Shown here: piece after piece, positions 24,922-36,442 of the stretch | How positions within the stretch are numbered: the first letter of the stretch is position 1 | How the letters are laid out: each line of letters starts with the position of its first letter | Origin: Cryptomeria japonica | Lineage: Eukaryota > Streptophyta > Pinopsida > Cupressales > Cupressaceae | NCBI RefSeq assembly: GCF_030272615.1 | Contig: NC_081409.1 | Span: 879,195,220 to 879,259,219 of the forward strand | Reading direction: 5' to 3' | Length of the DNA: 64,000 nt | Program-made: the position numbers and the translations under genes | The notes under the pieces: generated by a model | The model's input: the letters and a program-made list of their open reading frames with translations, nothing else | The model's database searches: none | What the model was told of the DNA's origin: nothing

Positions 24922-25480
24922 TTTGATTTCAAATAAAAATTGACACAGGAACCTTAGGGTTTGAGAACTAAACAAACGATAGACGCTTCACACTCAGCAA
25001 ATAACAACTTAATGAGTTCGGTAAACTAGCTTAGCAATGCGATTAGATTCGATGTAAATACCTTAGATTTTGCTTTGAAGATGGTTTGATCATCTTGATT
25101 CGCTCGGCTCTACTTCTTGAAAACTTGGTGAATGAAAATGACCACGAAAAACCTTTTAAGTACTCAAAAATACCTTATCAGGCTCCATGCAAGTTAGGTC
25201 AAAGACATTAAATGCACTCGGTTCACTTAACTTTATTTCCCTTTTTTTTGTGCTTTAACCGAGTAACCAGATTTCCTTCATATACCGACTTGACAGGCTT
25301 CTTGAATTCACCAACTTAACAGTTTTCCTGTAAAGTGCTCCAAAAGACTTTGATAGAATTTCAAACTTACTACTACATCTTACTATGCAGATTTTGAATT
25401 CAATACATACTAAAATAGGGACTGTTTAAGATTTAATCTTGTGAGAATGCAGTCCCTTCATACCTTTACTGATTAATTTG
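24922..25480 (-). other. Spacer between ORF1 and ORF2 of G
   Basis: About 560 bp without a gene. The part just 5' of ATG 24921 reads like an ordinary plant 5' leader (T/A-rich, no upstream ATG close by, apart from the in-frame one), so ORF2 may have its own promoter or be reached by splicing. No clear TATA box is assigned. Confidence 0.4.
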
Positions 25481-26873
25481 GAGTGGGAGCACCTAACTCG
25501 ATAGGTAAGGTGCTTTCTTTATTTGACACAATTTCCTTCTTTCTCCAAATCATCTTTAATTTCTCTTTTATTTCCTCAGTGTCTTCTCTAGGTTGATCTC
25601 TGCAATCTCCAGCTAAATGTCCAGCTTTGTGACAATCAAAACATGCCATACCAGGATTTCTCCATGATCTTCAGTTATTCATTCCAAACCTTATAAAGCA
25701 TTTTGCACTTATATGTCCATATCTTCCACAACATTCACACCATATCCTTGTATTGTAATCCCATGGTACTGCAGAATATTGTCGGTAAGGATCTGTGTGA
25801 GTTTGGTAACCTCTAGTATTTGCTCGGTGTGCAGACCACATGTGGATCTTTTGCTTAAACCAACACTTCTCGGTACTATGTCCATATCTATTGCAGTTTT
25901 TACAAAACCCTTTGAATTTTGCCTTCTGATAATTGTTAACAGACTTTGTCCTACATTGATTAGATGTGTGACCATATTTATTGCAATTATAACAATATCC
26001 ATTGGACTTAGAGATATTTGATTGCTTACCTTTTCTGATTTGACACATGTTGGCAGTATGACCTTGATTTCCACAGTAGTAAAAAATAGGCTTCTTCCTT
26101 TTGATGTTATTCCTTTTTCCAGCTTGTTTTGATGATTCTCCTCTCTCGGTAGTGCAGATTCCCTTCTCGGTAGATTCTTTTCCTTTGTAACCGAGTCCTC
26201 CTTCTTTGTAGGGTCGTCTTGTGTTCAGTTGCTCATCCAACATCTTTGATGCTTCATAACTCTTCTTCAGTGTTTACTTGGATTTCTTCTCTATTTCAAG
26301 TTCATTGCTCAACCTTGATACTTCAAGTTTCAATGCTTGATTCTCATCATCTTTCAGATTTGCTTCATGATGTGTATAACCTAGTTGATCTGTCAGATTT
26401 TGTTGAATACCAGTTAGCCTTATGATTTCATCATTCTTATTAGATACTAAGACTTCAAGTTGTTGTTTCTCTCTTTGTAGATCTCTTGCTTTATCCTCGG
26501 CTATTCTTAATGCATCTAGATTTTTCAAATCTGTGTGCTGAAATGTTCATGTTCCCTTTTCATTGCTTTTAGTTGATCAGCCAATGCTTTGTTCTTTTCT
26601 TTCAACATTCCAATCATTTCTTCAGTCTCTTCAGATATATTGTTGTCAGATGATGTCTCGATTTGTTCCACTAACTCTTGAGAATCCTGCAAGTCATCAG
26701 ATAATCTTCTCCTTACTTTCAGATATTTTTGCATTTGCCTTTGCATGTCTGCAATCACTTGATTTGCATTATCCAGCTCTTCTTGTAGAGACACAATCCT
26801 CTGAGATTGTTTATAGCCTTCCATTGATAAGATCTCTCTCTTTAGGCAGTTAAACCCTTTTCCAAGATTCAAT
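25481..26873 (-). pseudogene. G ORF1: gag-like protein with coiled coil and five zinc knuckles
   Basis: The N-terminal half (26274-26850) is rich in Glu, Lys, Gln and Leu with heptad-like spacing (VSLQEELDNANQVIADMQRQ), a strong coiled-coil candidate. The C-terminal half has CCHC knuckles CYNCNKYGHTSNQC, CKNCNRYGHSTEKC, CECCGRYGHISAKC and CFDCHKAGHLAGDC, plus a first one, FYYCGNQGHTANMC, in which the leading Cys is now Phe. Knuckles of this type bind RNA in nucleocapsids. No capsid domain is evident. Breaks: a one-base shift near 26527, TAA near 26271 and TGA near 25668. It starts right after the primer-binding site, where gag is expected. It may be the packaging protein of a non-autonomous element. 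Confidence 0.75.
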
Positions 26874-26885
26874 GCTCTAATACCA
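26874..26885 (-). promoter_or_regulatory. Primer-binding site of G (initiator-Met tRNA type)
   Basis: The minus strand reads TGGTATTAGAGC two bases after the 5' LTR. It differs by one base from TGGTATCAGAGC, complementary to the 3' end of plant initiator-Met tRNA, the usual primer of copia elements. Confidence 0.85.
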
Positions 26886-26887
26886 AT

Positions 26888-28082
26888 TGTTAGGCCCAAT
26901 ATGGAAAGCTAATGTACTGAGAGGGGAGGGGCGAATCAGTACTCCAAAACATTTCTTTTGTAATAACCTTACTGTTATGCATAAAAAAAATAGTGCAGTA
27001 ACAAAAAACAAAACTATAATCAACAGATAACATTCATACATGATTCACTCCATAACACATATATTTTGGTCACGCAGAAACTCTTGGTTAGAGAGAAAAA
27101 TTGTGGTGGGGATGGCACCCACAACTTCACTACTGCAATAATAAAGAGTGCTTGGTTAGAGCTACATTTAGCTATTTCTGATAGCTTACCCTGTTAGGAG
27201 TATTAAGATCAGTTAGATCTACCTTACTAAAGGATTTATACAACACTATATAAGTGTAGCACCTGGTTAAAGGATTTACAATTTATAGACTTGGTTAGAG
27301 TCTTTTACCCTATTAAAGGTTTCTCTTACAACTTCAAAATATTACAATAGAATCATTACAAATATCTACAACTTTACATCTGAAATGTTGTAGCAAATTC
27401 TATGTGCTCAAAATAAGATTACCTTGCCTATAGCATACCTCGGTAACTCATAAAGTAACTCGGTAAACCCTTCTGTTTACTCTATTCCTCGACTGTTCTC
27501 TGATAACCTTCTCGGTGACCTTTGTGTCTCTGTAACAGTCATAATACTCTGTGATTTCTCATGTATCACATAAGTCTTGCTTCATACACATATGCACACA
27601 CATTTCTCGCATTCACACATCTTTCTAACCCTAAATTCATGCTGTATAAATAGACTTCTTATGTCGGTGATCTAATTCATTGCTTCGATCTTACAAACAT
27701 GATTTCTCGAATAAATAACCATGCAAAATATTTCATTGGTTAGATGACCTCAAAATTATACAAATTCTGTATGTGCAATTTCCAATGTAATAACGGTTCT
27801 GTGTGCCTCGATCTTGTAACACGTTTTCATATGTGTGTCCAGGTTCAATGAATCTGTTAACATGTTTCCACTCAGTGTATTATCTTTACTGCTCGGTGAA
27901 ATAACACTCAGTAGACAGCTCGGTGTATACTGGGCTTTGTGACTGTTTTCCTTCTGTAACCGACTAGGCTATTCATACCAACTTCTCTGTGTGTACCGAC
28001 TGCATGATTCGGTAATACTAATCGACTAGAATATAGAATGACTTTTTATATAAAACTAATGGCAATTTGATAAGTAGTAACA
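26888..28082 (-). repeat. 5' LTR of element G
   Basis: Pair of 4014-5205. Read on the minus strand it ends with GATTCGCCCCTCCCCTCTCA and then GGGCCTAACA. Two other LTRs in this window (57600-59100 and the one ending 62566) share a similar GATTCACC-C-rich-CTCTCA end. Confidence 0.92.
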
Positions 28083-28803
28083 CTATGCACTATCCTAACC
28101 CCCCTATGCACTATCCTAACCTACCCGGATGCTACCCTAGTTCCTAAGACACTACACACTACGCTTTGTTTTGTATGCGCTCTGATTTCCACCAGACGCT
28201 CTAAACCGTTAATTTCGGCAACAAAAAATGAAAAACCTGACTAAAAACGACAAAACAAAAATCAAAAAGGGGTAAAAAATGATGACTTATCGGTGGTCCA
28301 TACATGGCGAGCCTCCAATACCTCCGAATGCACTCGAATTGATGAGAAGCAAAGGGAATCGGCATTTTGTCTTTTTATCCAAATGTCACTTTCTCCAAAG
28401 TCAACAAGCACAAATGATCCAGAAGAAATCACTTTTTACCTTTTTATGGGGTAAACGAAAATTATGGTTACATAGTGGAACACGTAAATTGCTCATGGTC
28501 TCCCATCTCACCCTAACAAATATCATTTTCAGGAGATGAATAAAATTAACGCATTCAACATAGCCAAAAAATTTTAAATGAAATCAAATTTATCAAATCA
28601 CATCAAATTTTCAAATTTTTTATTCATCTCCCGAGTGGGCATTATCAACATCATTTATCAAATTTGGGGCATCATTTATCAAATCTAGGGCATGACATGA
28701 ATATCCTGACACAACATCACACTGGTCATAACCAAATCATGACGACACATCATTTTTCTTTGAATCAAACTGTGCACACACATCACTTCAAAGAGGGGCA
28801 AAA
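28083..28803 (+). other. 3' internal end of element H with polypurine tract
   Basis: Continues the repeat broken by G, then AT-rich DNA without a gene. An 86-codon ORF at 28279 has no recognisable feature. It ends in the polypurine tract CAAAGAGGGGCAAAA (to 28803), just before the LTR. Confidence 0.65.
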
Positions 28804-30270
28804 TGTAGACGTATAAAAATGACCATATTCCTAAATGAATATTTAATGTTCATTTTATTCTCATTCCTCTGTTTAGTTAAATCTAATTTAATTAAATCAC
28901 CCACATTCCTCTATTTAATTAAATAAATTATTTAATTTATTTATTTAAATTCACTTAAGCCCTTTATATCATTTAATTAAATAAATCATTTTATTTAATT
29001 AAATCCCTTCTCTCTACTTTAATTAAATTTACATTTAATCAAATAGTTCACCCCAATTAAATAAATCTAAATTTATTTAAATCCTCAACTTGCAACCAAA
29101 TTAAAATAAAGCAATTTATTTTAATTAAATCCTATTATCCCTCATCCACTTGCATTTTCCTACATCTCCCACTTGCCTCCTAACCCCCTTTCTAAATTCT
29201 TCTAGAACCCATCTAATCCTAATCAATTAGCCTAAACCCTTCAATTATCCCTTTTCCCTAAATTTGAGGAGGTCACTTCTCAAATTTGGATTAAAGTCTT
29301 CTAAACGCATTAAAACCTTTATGCCTTCAACAAGCTAACTTGTTGAATACCCCCAAATTTGGAAGGACTCTTACAAATTTGTCCCCAAAGTCTTCAAACA
29401 ATTAATGGTTAACTAACCCTTAGTGGCATGGTTAGAGACTTTTTGCCTAACTCAACCCTCATCTAACCTAGGGGTCTCATCAAGCATTCATTTCTTTAAC
29501 CATGGTTATCCCTTTAACCCTTGCACAAGAGTGTATCCTTTGGGTAAAAGCTTTATCCAATGGATAACCTTAACCTAACCTTAACCTTTACCCTCTAAGG
29601 TAACCATGAGGTCTTCTCAAGCATTTAATGCTTCTTACCTCTCCTCTCAAGCAGTCTTATGTTGACAATTGTCACCATTTCATTGGTGATAATTACAAAC
29701 ATGGATTGATAACTTTCAATCCTGACCCTTGATTAGATCCTACACTTCTGACCATCCATTGCCCTATTTCTTCTATAAATAGAGCTCTATTTCCCCCCAT
29801 TTTAGGAATCTAAATCTTTAGCATCATGATTATACTTAATTTTAGTAGCCATTTATCCTCTCTTTGCAATAGGAATTAATCTAATAAGCATTTTAGAGTA
29901 TTTATATCATCCTAGATTAAATCATATAGCTAGTATATCATGCTAGGATAGTATTGTTACCAACCTTGTCATCTTATCATCTAGTGTAACTCATTTGATA
30001 GAATCATTCATAAATAGGCTGCATTCATGCTAAACTTAATCTAAAGCATCCCTCATTCTTGCATTATTCATCCTTAAGTCACTTTGCTTGGTGATTTGAG
30101 AGCAAAGGCATTGGCTTGAGGGACCTTGTGAGATAGAGAACCATGGAACACTCCTTGGGAAGTTGAGCCATTCCTCATGGCTCCATAACTTGCACCAAGA
30201 GTCTCATGGGTGTGTGGACAATTCCTTGAAATATCTTCACATTTTGGATTTCATTGAATCGCTTTTCCCG
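28804..30270 (+). repeat. 3' LTR of element H (right end approximate)
   Basis: Begins TGTAGACGTATAAAAATGACC at 28804, after a polypurine tract matching A's. The layout resembles A's LTR: AT-rich inverted repeats (28900-29110), a block with TTAAAGTCTTC/CTTTAATGCTT words, and a TATA-like CTATAAATAGAGCTC at 29773. Its partner LTR is outside the window, so the 3' limit is inferred from where copia LTR sequence of E begins. Confidence 0.7.
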
Positions 30271-30280
30271 CATACACATA

Positions 30281-30668
30281 GCAGTTTGGGTATGAGACAC
30301 TTGGGTGTTTGTGCCACATTGGGATAGTGTGTGTAGGAGAATTTCCACCTTTTTTGGTCTTATCTTGTTGTTACATTCCACATTCGGTGGGTGATCCACC
30401 TCATGTGGAATATTATATTGTTTCTCCTACTTACCACACCTATTTCCTACCTACCCTTGTTTCTCATTGAACCACATGTCATGTTTGTGTGCTCACATAT
30501 CCATATAGCCTTGCCTATATAAGTAGGCTCATATTCATTGTATGTAATGATTGATGATCCAGTTGATCAGTATTTTCATCTTGATAGAATACAATTTATT
30601 CCTATCATCTATTTTGTCTCTCTATTTTGTACTTTTCATTGAGCTCTTGATCTTGGCAAAATCTCACA
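30281..30668 (+). repeat. LTR of copia element E, 5' end truncated
   Basis: From CAGTTTGGGTATGAGACACT to the end AAATCTCACA it matches the reverse complement of 60384 to about 60770. The copy at 60384-60846 has about 75 more bases at its start (TGTTGGTGTAATT), absent here. A TATA-like CTATATAAGTAGG is at about 30516. Confidence 0.85.
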
Positions 30669-30681
30669 TGGCATCAGAGCC
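30669..30681 (+). promoter_or_regulatory. Primer-binding site of E (initiator-Met tRNA type)
   Basis: TGGCATCAGAGCC lies immediately after the LTR end. It is one base off the canonical TGGTATCAGAGC. Confidence 0.88.
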
Positions 30682-32158
30682 TATAGGGATTCTATGGTGA
30701 TTTGGACATCACGGTTGAGTCCAAGAGGTCATTTCCATAAAAATCGAGTATAAACTCGGCCTATTTTGGTGAGAGGAAAATTTTCGCCTATTATGGTAAT
30801 AATTTTTTGCGTTTTTCAATTTCTTTAAATATCCCGCAAAAAAAAATTTGGTGATTTGAAATTTTTTATTTATTTATTATTAAATATATATTATTTTTTT
30901 TGGGGGGGGGACATCACCCCACCCCTCGCACCGTACTGTGCATGAGTTTGTTACAGGCTTTGTCATTGTCGGCCGCCACCATACCTCCATTCCAGTGACT
31001 ACTCCCTCCCGACACCTAACCTCCATTTTGACTGTCGGCCCCTTCCACGACCGAGGCACCTCCTTCTGGTCACCAACCCCACCTCTATTGGTTGCATTCC
31101 TCTTGTCATGTCACTGATGTCCTGTTCTCCAACCCGCTTGGTCCTTGGTGACATCTCCTTCTGCCACTGCCGCTTCTTCTCCAACCATCCTTTGTCGTAG
31201 CCGACTATCTAGTGCTCCTCCCCAGTCGACTATCACCCAACCATGCAAGCATTCAGATTTCCACACAAACCTTGCCCGATCCCACAACAATGCCACATCA
31301 TCTCCTAATCAACGGGTGAATCAGTGCCACCTCATCTTGCCATACTACCACCGCCAGTAGTCCACGTTACCCATACAAAATCCCAGTTAGCATTGCCAGG
31401 TCATCGCCATATCAAATTTTTCGTACAGTATGGATGCCACAGGGATGGAGGTGAAGTTTTTTTTACGGACAGATGGTCGTCAAATTTAAGCCTGTCATTT
31501 GCTGACATTAGCGTTGTGTTAGCAATATTTTGAAAAAAAATTACCCCCCTCTCATTTGCATTTTTGAAATTGCAGTTCAAATTCAAATGGCTATATCTTG
31601 CTCATTTTTTCGTGTAATTGTTTTTGAAATGGGCTATAATTTTGTGCTCTTTGCAGTGGTGGAGGAATTTTTTTATTTTGATGGACTAAGTTTTCAGAAT
31701 TTGCAGATTTTCATGATTGTACTTGTCTAATCCCAGATTTTGCAACTTCAGAGGCTTTGTTTGGGGTCATATGACCTCCTTTTCAGGTGCCAATTTTTTT
31801 AAAGTGCATAATCTTTCATCTACTTTCATAATATGCCATTAGTTTGTAGTGATTTTGAGTGGATATTGTACTTTCAATATTTGTTCATTCTTGGCCTATG
31901 TGGTACTTGTATTTTTCTTGGATCTCAATTTAGATCACTAGTTGTATTTGTAGAAGTATCTTATATCTCATTTTGAGAAGTTGTAAAGTTGAAATTAGAA
32001 GTCCACCTTGCCTTGTTTTGCAAGTGGCCCATTGTACACACACTAAGTATAAAGTACCAAATCATCATTTTGGGGGGTTTCATGATTGAATAATTTGGGG
32101 GGGTGTCTTGTGTGATTGTGCCTCTCTCTATCTCGTGTTTTTTTTTCATTTTGGTGCT
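30682..32158 (+). other. Leader of element E, no gene seen
   Basis: About 1.5 kb. It includes a short G run (30900-30910), a GC-rich patch (30950-31400) with small ORFs on both strands, and then AT-rich DNA. Nothing matches a known protein. Confidence 0.5.
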
Positions 32159-33562
32159 ATGGGATCTCCTAAATTTCCACTTTTAACTCCTCATAGTTAT
32201 GCTTCATGGAAGATTAAGGCTTGGAGTAAACTAATGGAAAAAGGACTCAGTCATTATGTAAATGGAACTATAATAGCATCACATGATCCTAAGGTTGGTC
32301 CTAATTCTCAAATTGAATGGCTCACTAAGATTGCTATGGCACTTGGAACTTTGAGAAAATATGTATCAGATGACCTCATTTTTCACATTGATAAGAGTAC
32401 TACAATTAAAGTGGCTTGGGATATTTATGAGAAATTGTATGGACAGGTTGATGAGATTAAGGGCTACAAGCTTGATAGTGAAATCACAACTTTGGATCCC
32501 ATTTATTTTGATACAATCCAATATTATGTCACAAAAGCAAATGAGCTAAGAGCAAAGATAAAGGATTGTGGAAATGACAAAAAAGATGCTCAATTCGTTT
32601 ATAACTTGTTGGACAAGATTCCTTCAGAGTATACAACCTTTGTATCTATCTTTCACACCCATAGGTTAGCTCAAGGTTCCTCATACACTTCTCCCTCATT
32701 TGATGCATTCACAGAGATGTTGATACTTGAGCAATCTAAGTTGACTAAGATGGGGATTCTCAAATCTTCAAAGTCACAAGATTTGGTGGCTAATAAAGGG
32801 AATCAAACCAATCAAGGAAAAGGAAAGAATCAAAAGCAACCTAAGTCATAACCACAACAAGATAGAGCATAATCATCCTCTCCACAACAAGGTGATTCTA
32901 CATCCTCACCTAAGAGGAAATCATATAAGGACAATCTTTTTTGTGCATATTGCAAGAAGTCAAGACATGATGAACAACATTGTTACAAGAAGGATATTGA
33001 TGAGTTGAAGCATCTTCTTGAGAAGAACAAAATAAACCTACCTTGTAGAATGTTTGCATCGACTTCTTCCAAAGAAAAGGATAAAGAAAAGGATCACTCT
33101 TTTGGGACAGATAAAGGAAAGGGACAAGCTCTTTGTGTTACTAAAAGTCATGATTCAGAGAGATGGCTTCTAGATTCAGGGGCTTCTCATCGTATGGCAT
33201 CTTTGGAGTCTATGTTCTCTTTATTTGAGCCTTGCCACATGTCACATATTTTGATGGGAAATCATACATACATGGATGTGATTGGGAAAGGATCTATTTC
33301 CATTGGGGATAACTCCTTCAATGATGTGTTGTGTGTACCCCACTTGACAAACAATCTTCTTTTCATCTATCAAATCACACATGGGGCAACTAAGAAAATT
33401 ATGGAGTTCACACCTAATTCAGTTATCATTAGAGACTTGGAGACTAGAGCTATCATTGTGACTGGGTTGGTTGATCATGCATCAAATTTTGAGGAGAACT
33501 TTGGGTACTTGAACTTGTGGATTCTCACATGTGACCCCGTTCTTGAACTTGGGGATTCTTAG
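32159..33562 (+). pseudogene. E copia gag and protease
   Basis: The start at ATG 32159 gives MGSPKFPLLTPHSYASWK, a classic copia gag opening. The gag helical domain (UBN2 type) follows, with VAWDIYEKLYGQVDEIKG and LLDKIPSEYTTFVSI. A zinc knuckle CAYCKKSRHDEQHC lies at about 32944, and the aspartic protease site WLLDSGASHRM at about 33165, with VLCVPHLTNNLLFI after it. The frame is single throughout; TAA stops at 32849 and 32870 fit CAA codons that lost a C. It would package copia RNA and mature the polyprotein. The GAG-pre-integrase segment expected next is absent. Confidence 0.9.
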
Positions 33563-33580
33563 ATGTGACCCCATTCTTGA
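33505..33580. repeat. 34-bp tandem duplication at the E break
   Basis: TTGAACTTGTGGATTCTCAC... is followed directly by TTGAACTTGGGGATTCTTAG... and a partial third TTGAACCTTG, each with ATGTGACCCC inside. It marks the place where recognisable copia protease sequence stops. Confidence 0.75.
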
Positions 33581-34108
33581 ACCTTGCATTTCATCTCCTC
33601 TTCTTGATATCACATTACCTATTGCACTTGATGATACAACTAGTGCAACAATTTTGCCTTCTTGTGATTCAGTGCAGCAAGATATTCCATGTCATCCAGC
33701 TTCAGTTGATTGGGATGACTACTTGACAGACATTGCAAGTTTGTTTATGGAGTCCTACATTGTAGATTTGGGAGACATAATTGATGATATTCATCTTCTC
33801 TTTAATGAAGATGATCCTTCTTTGATTGTTGTGAGGGAACACTTTAACCGTCTTGTACATTCTCTACATGATCATTCTTTAGAGTTTGACATGATTGTGG
33901 ATACTTTTGTATAACAATTGGAGGAGGTCAATTTATCCTTAGGGGAGACATGTGAGTCTTTGGATCATGTTCTACATTCTTCTCCACTAGATCTTGGAGT
34001 ATCTTTTTCAGTAGTGTGGAGCAATTCACCACCTTTGGAGGGGGTCACTTTCAACATCGACATGGGAAAACTTGAGCAGTTTCCTTCTTATCGGTTGGCT
34101 GCTACTTA
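33563..34108 (+). pseudogene. Acidic protein fragment of unknown origin downstream of E protease
   Basis: This is a coherent frame (33531-33914, TAA, then 33918-34109) of low-basic, Asp/Leu-rich composition, for example VDWDDYLTDIASLFMESYI and VDLGDIIDDIHLLFNEDD. It does not look like copia integrase and carries no motif I recognise. It may be part of another element's polyprotein linker or a captured sequence. The steady codon composition argues that it was once coding. Confidence 0.45.
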
Positions 34109-34689
34109 GTAGTTTTGTTGTCCAACTCAATTCATTATCGATTGGGATATATTGGTAGACTTAGATAAATTAGATGACATACCAAACATAAACAAACATG
34201 GTTGCCATCAATTTCAACACAAATAACTGAGCATAAAGCATCATATCACAATGATATTATTACCAGCAGTCCATCAATCTCCTCATATCAACATCATCCT
34301 TTGCCAATACATCACCATCTCCATCAGCTATGCCAACATGGCAACATTCTCTCCATTTGGAATTGATGGAAACACTAAAATAATGCAATCAACTGATGAC
34401 AAATACTAGGAACTCATCATGCCATCCTATACTAATATGTTCTTCACTTGTTCTTCACCTCTTTTGTAGTACTTCTCCTTACTAGTTCTTCTCCCCTGGC
34501 TGTTAAATTTCTTCTCCTCATTTCATTTCTTCTCCCTGTTTCATTTCTTCTCCCCCTTTGATAACAATGCCAAAGGTGAAAATTCATCTTCAATTTTCCT
34601 TTTTGCTGCTTCATCTATATTACTCCCCTTGAGGAGTATCCCTCTTCTCATCAATCCATGGTGAAAGATATTCAGGAAGTCCACTAGAT
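34109..34689 (-). other. 3' region of D with repeated purine tracts
   Basis: The minus strand has TTTGGCATTGTTATCAAAGG followed by GGGAGAAGAAATGAAACAGG, and the GAGAAGAAATGAAA-type tract is repeated about three times (34495-34570). This phrase is typical downstream of copia RNase H, near the polypurine tract. No gene is seen. The E/D junction lies somewhere around 34110-34140. Confidence 0.55.
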
Positions 34690-35161
34690 TGATGCATCAC
34701 TAGCATCCTAGTTGATATTTTGTAAGGGTATAACCCCTAGCTTGCCTCTGAGATATTCAAAGGTTGTCTTAGGCAATGGTTTGGTGAATATATCTGCCAA
34801 CTGCTCCTTACTTGACACATGCTCCATTCTCACTTTCTTTTCCTATACTCTTTCTCTCAGAAAGTGATACTTTAATTCAATATATTTTGTCCTAGCATGC
34901 AACACATGATTCTTTGAGATGTTTATTGCACTTGTGTTATCACATTATATGATCATCAGTTATGTCATATATTCCTTAAATCCTTCCAAGATGCAACCTA
35001 TCCATATAGCTTGTGTATAGTTCATAGATGTAGCCACATACTTTGCTTCTATTGTAGACTGAGATATACAACTCTATTTCTTACTGGTCCAAGATACCAG
35101 TCTACCACCTAGAAAGAATGCTCCACCCATTGTTCTTTTCTGGTCATCTACATTTCCTACC
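34690..35161 (-). pseudogene. D copia RNase H (C-terminal part)
   Basis: Minus-strand reading gives GGAFFLGGRLVSWTSKK (about 35080-35130), a segment with EAKYVATSMNYTQAIW, then the end markers VSSKEQLADIFTKPLPKT (about 34775-34830) and LRGKLGV. These are hallmarks of the copia RNase H C-terminus. Several stops interrupt it. The upstream part is across element B, at 55654 and beyond: NVDWV there joins GNVDDQKRTM here when B and one CTACC copy are removed. Confidence 0.88.
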
Positions 35162-36420
35162 TGTAGTGTCCTAAAATTGTGACACATGCAATTTCGACTG
35201 CATTTGGGTCTTCACGATGGTGGTGCAACGTTGAACCTGAATGGAGACCTCGAAACCTGTTTACGACACCAAAAACTACATTTTTCTGCACCCTGGCCTG
35301 ATCCCTCCTTGCACCCTGCCGTCCCGGGAGGTGGGACCATGGCACCCAGTGCCCTGGTCCTTCAGGACTAGGGCACCCAACGCCCTGGTCCCCCAGGACC
35401 ATGGTGCCCAGCGCCCTGGTCCCTGGCCCTATTTTGGACCCGGTCTCTTGTGGGCATCGGGTCTTTAAGTTTGCAAATTGGAAAATAATGTTTCCTGGTC
35501 GGCCTAAGGTCAGGAAAATCAGTCTATCAACCCTAATTGACAAGTATATAAACCACTTTTCCTCTCCTAGGTAAGAAGGGGAGAAAAAAACATATGTGGG
35601 CAAGATGCGGAAGCGATATTCAAACATCCAAGCATTCAAGCATTCCTTCAAGCAATTGAGCATTCTAAGTCTCCATTCAAGGCTAAGTGTTGCATTCCAG
35701 ACAAGGATTCAACCATTGAAGAGGAGATCACATACAACATACAACATACTACATACATTACACCTTCGCATGTAAAAATACAAACATTCTTACAACAAGG
35801 TATCAGTACTTGTTTACATTACAAACATTTACATTTACAGCATTCTCATTTCTTGGTTAATTCCAAAATCGGGGTTTGACCTAAAGGCAAACCCCTCATC
35901 CCTAACCCCCCAGTCATCCTCTCTTTTCTATTTGTAGGTTGCAGGTACGCGGCTGTAATTGAAGATCTGGAATCCTTGTGCAGAGACGAACAGATCCCCC
36001 TTCATTTCGTGGATTTTTCGGAGGACCGTGTGCACGCCAAGCGCCATCGTCCCGTCAACTTTCACTCAAATTTGCAGAACAGCACTGTCTTGACATTTTA
36101 CTGCTAATTCCAGGTCCGCAGCTTCATCCCATATCCCTATCTCTATTTATAAGTGAATCTTTCTTGCTTCTACATGCATTCCTAGTTCAATCTTTCTATC
36201 TACATTCTTTACAAAAGAGGGTATCCTTGATGTCTTAACCCTTGAAACTCATATAGAATCCAATCTTGCATTGCGTGGGATTGGATCTTGTGGGTTTCAA
36301 CCCCTCTTTTGAATGTAAAGTCTCCTCTAAGTGAAAACCATCAACCCTAGTGACTCTCCCTTCTCTCTCCTTGGAGTTGGGGAGGGGAGAACAACTAGGG
36401 TTCGATTTTTCCACTTTACA
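35162..36420 (+). repeat. 5' LTR of element B
   Basis: Starts TGTAGTGTCCTAAAATTG and ends CCACTTTACA. It differs from 54390-55648 mostly by C/T and G/A transitions, clustered in the first 300 bp. It contains a GC-rich minisatellite of about 31 bp x 3 (35334-35428; GGACCATGGCACCCAGTGCC type) and one copy of the GGACCGTGTGCAC hairpin motif (36021-36076). Confidence 0.93.
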
Positions 36421-36423
36421 TTT

Positions 36424-36442
36424 TGGTGAACCTGACGTGAAC
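36424..36442 (+). promoter_or_regulatory. Primer-binding site of B
   Basis: TGGTGAACCTGACGTGAAC begins three bases after the LTR. Element C has TGGTGAACCCGACGTGAA at the same place. I cannot name the tRNA with confidence. Confidence 0.7.

Larger units (their letters stand above)
4014..28082 (-). mobile_element. Element G: non-autonomous LTR retrotransposon carrying an unknown long ORF
   Basis: G is bounded by two LTRs of about 1.19 kb that begin TG and end CA. Its 5-bp flanks are CTCTG (4009-4013) and CTATG (28083-28087), a target duplication with one mismatch. On the minus strand the order is 5' LTR, a primer site matching initiator-Met tRNA, ORF1 (coiled coil plus zinc knuckles), an untranslated stretch, a long ORF2, a polypurine tract and the 3' LTR. 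I find no protease, RT, RNase H or integrase. The primer site and the LTR end suggest a copia-type parent that supplies enzymes in trans. About 16 kb of the interval is element A, inserted later. Confidence 0.85.
30271..34130 (+). mobile_element. Element E: 5' part of a Ty1/copia retrotransposon
   Basis: Truncated LTR, primer site, 1.5-kb leader, gag, protease, then unrelated acidic coding sequence. Integrase, RT and a right LTR are missing. The LTR belongs to the same family as the minus-strand LTR at 60384-60846. Confidence 0.75.

Noticed and set aside
30900-30912. Homopolymer runs of G or C (also near 59030, 60847, 61108) as structural signals
   Set aside because: Only the run at 60847 sits beside an LTR as a polypurine tract; the rest have no positional support.
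36424-36442. tRNA gene fragment at the B and C primer sites
   Set aside because: Only about 18 bases at the exact place of a primer-binding site, with no cloverleaf around it.
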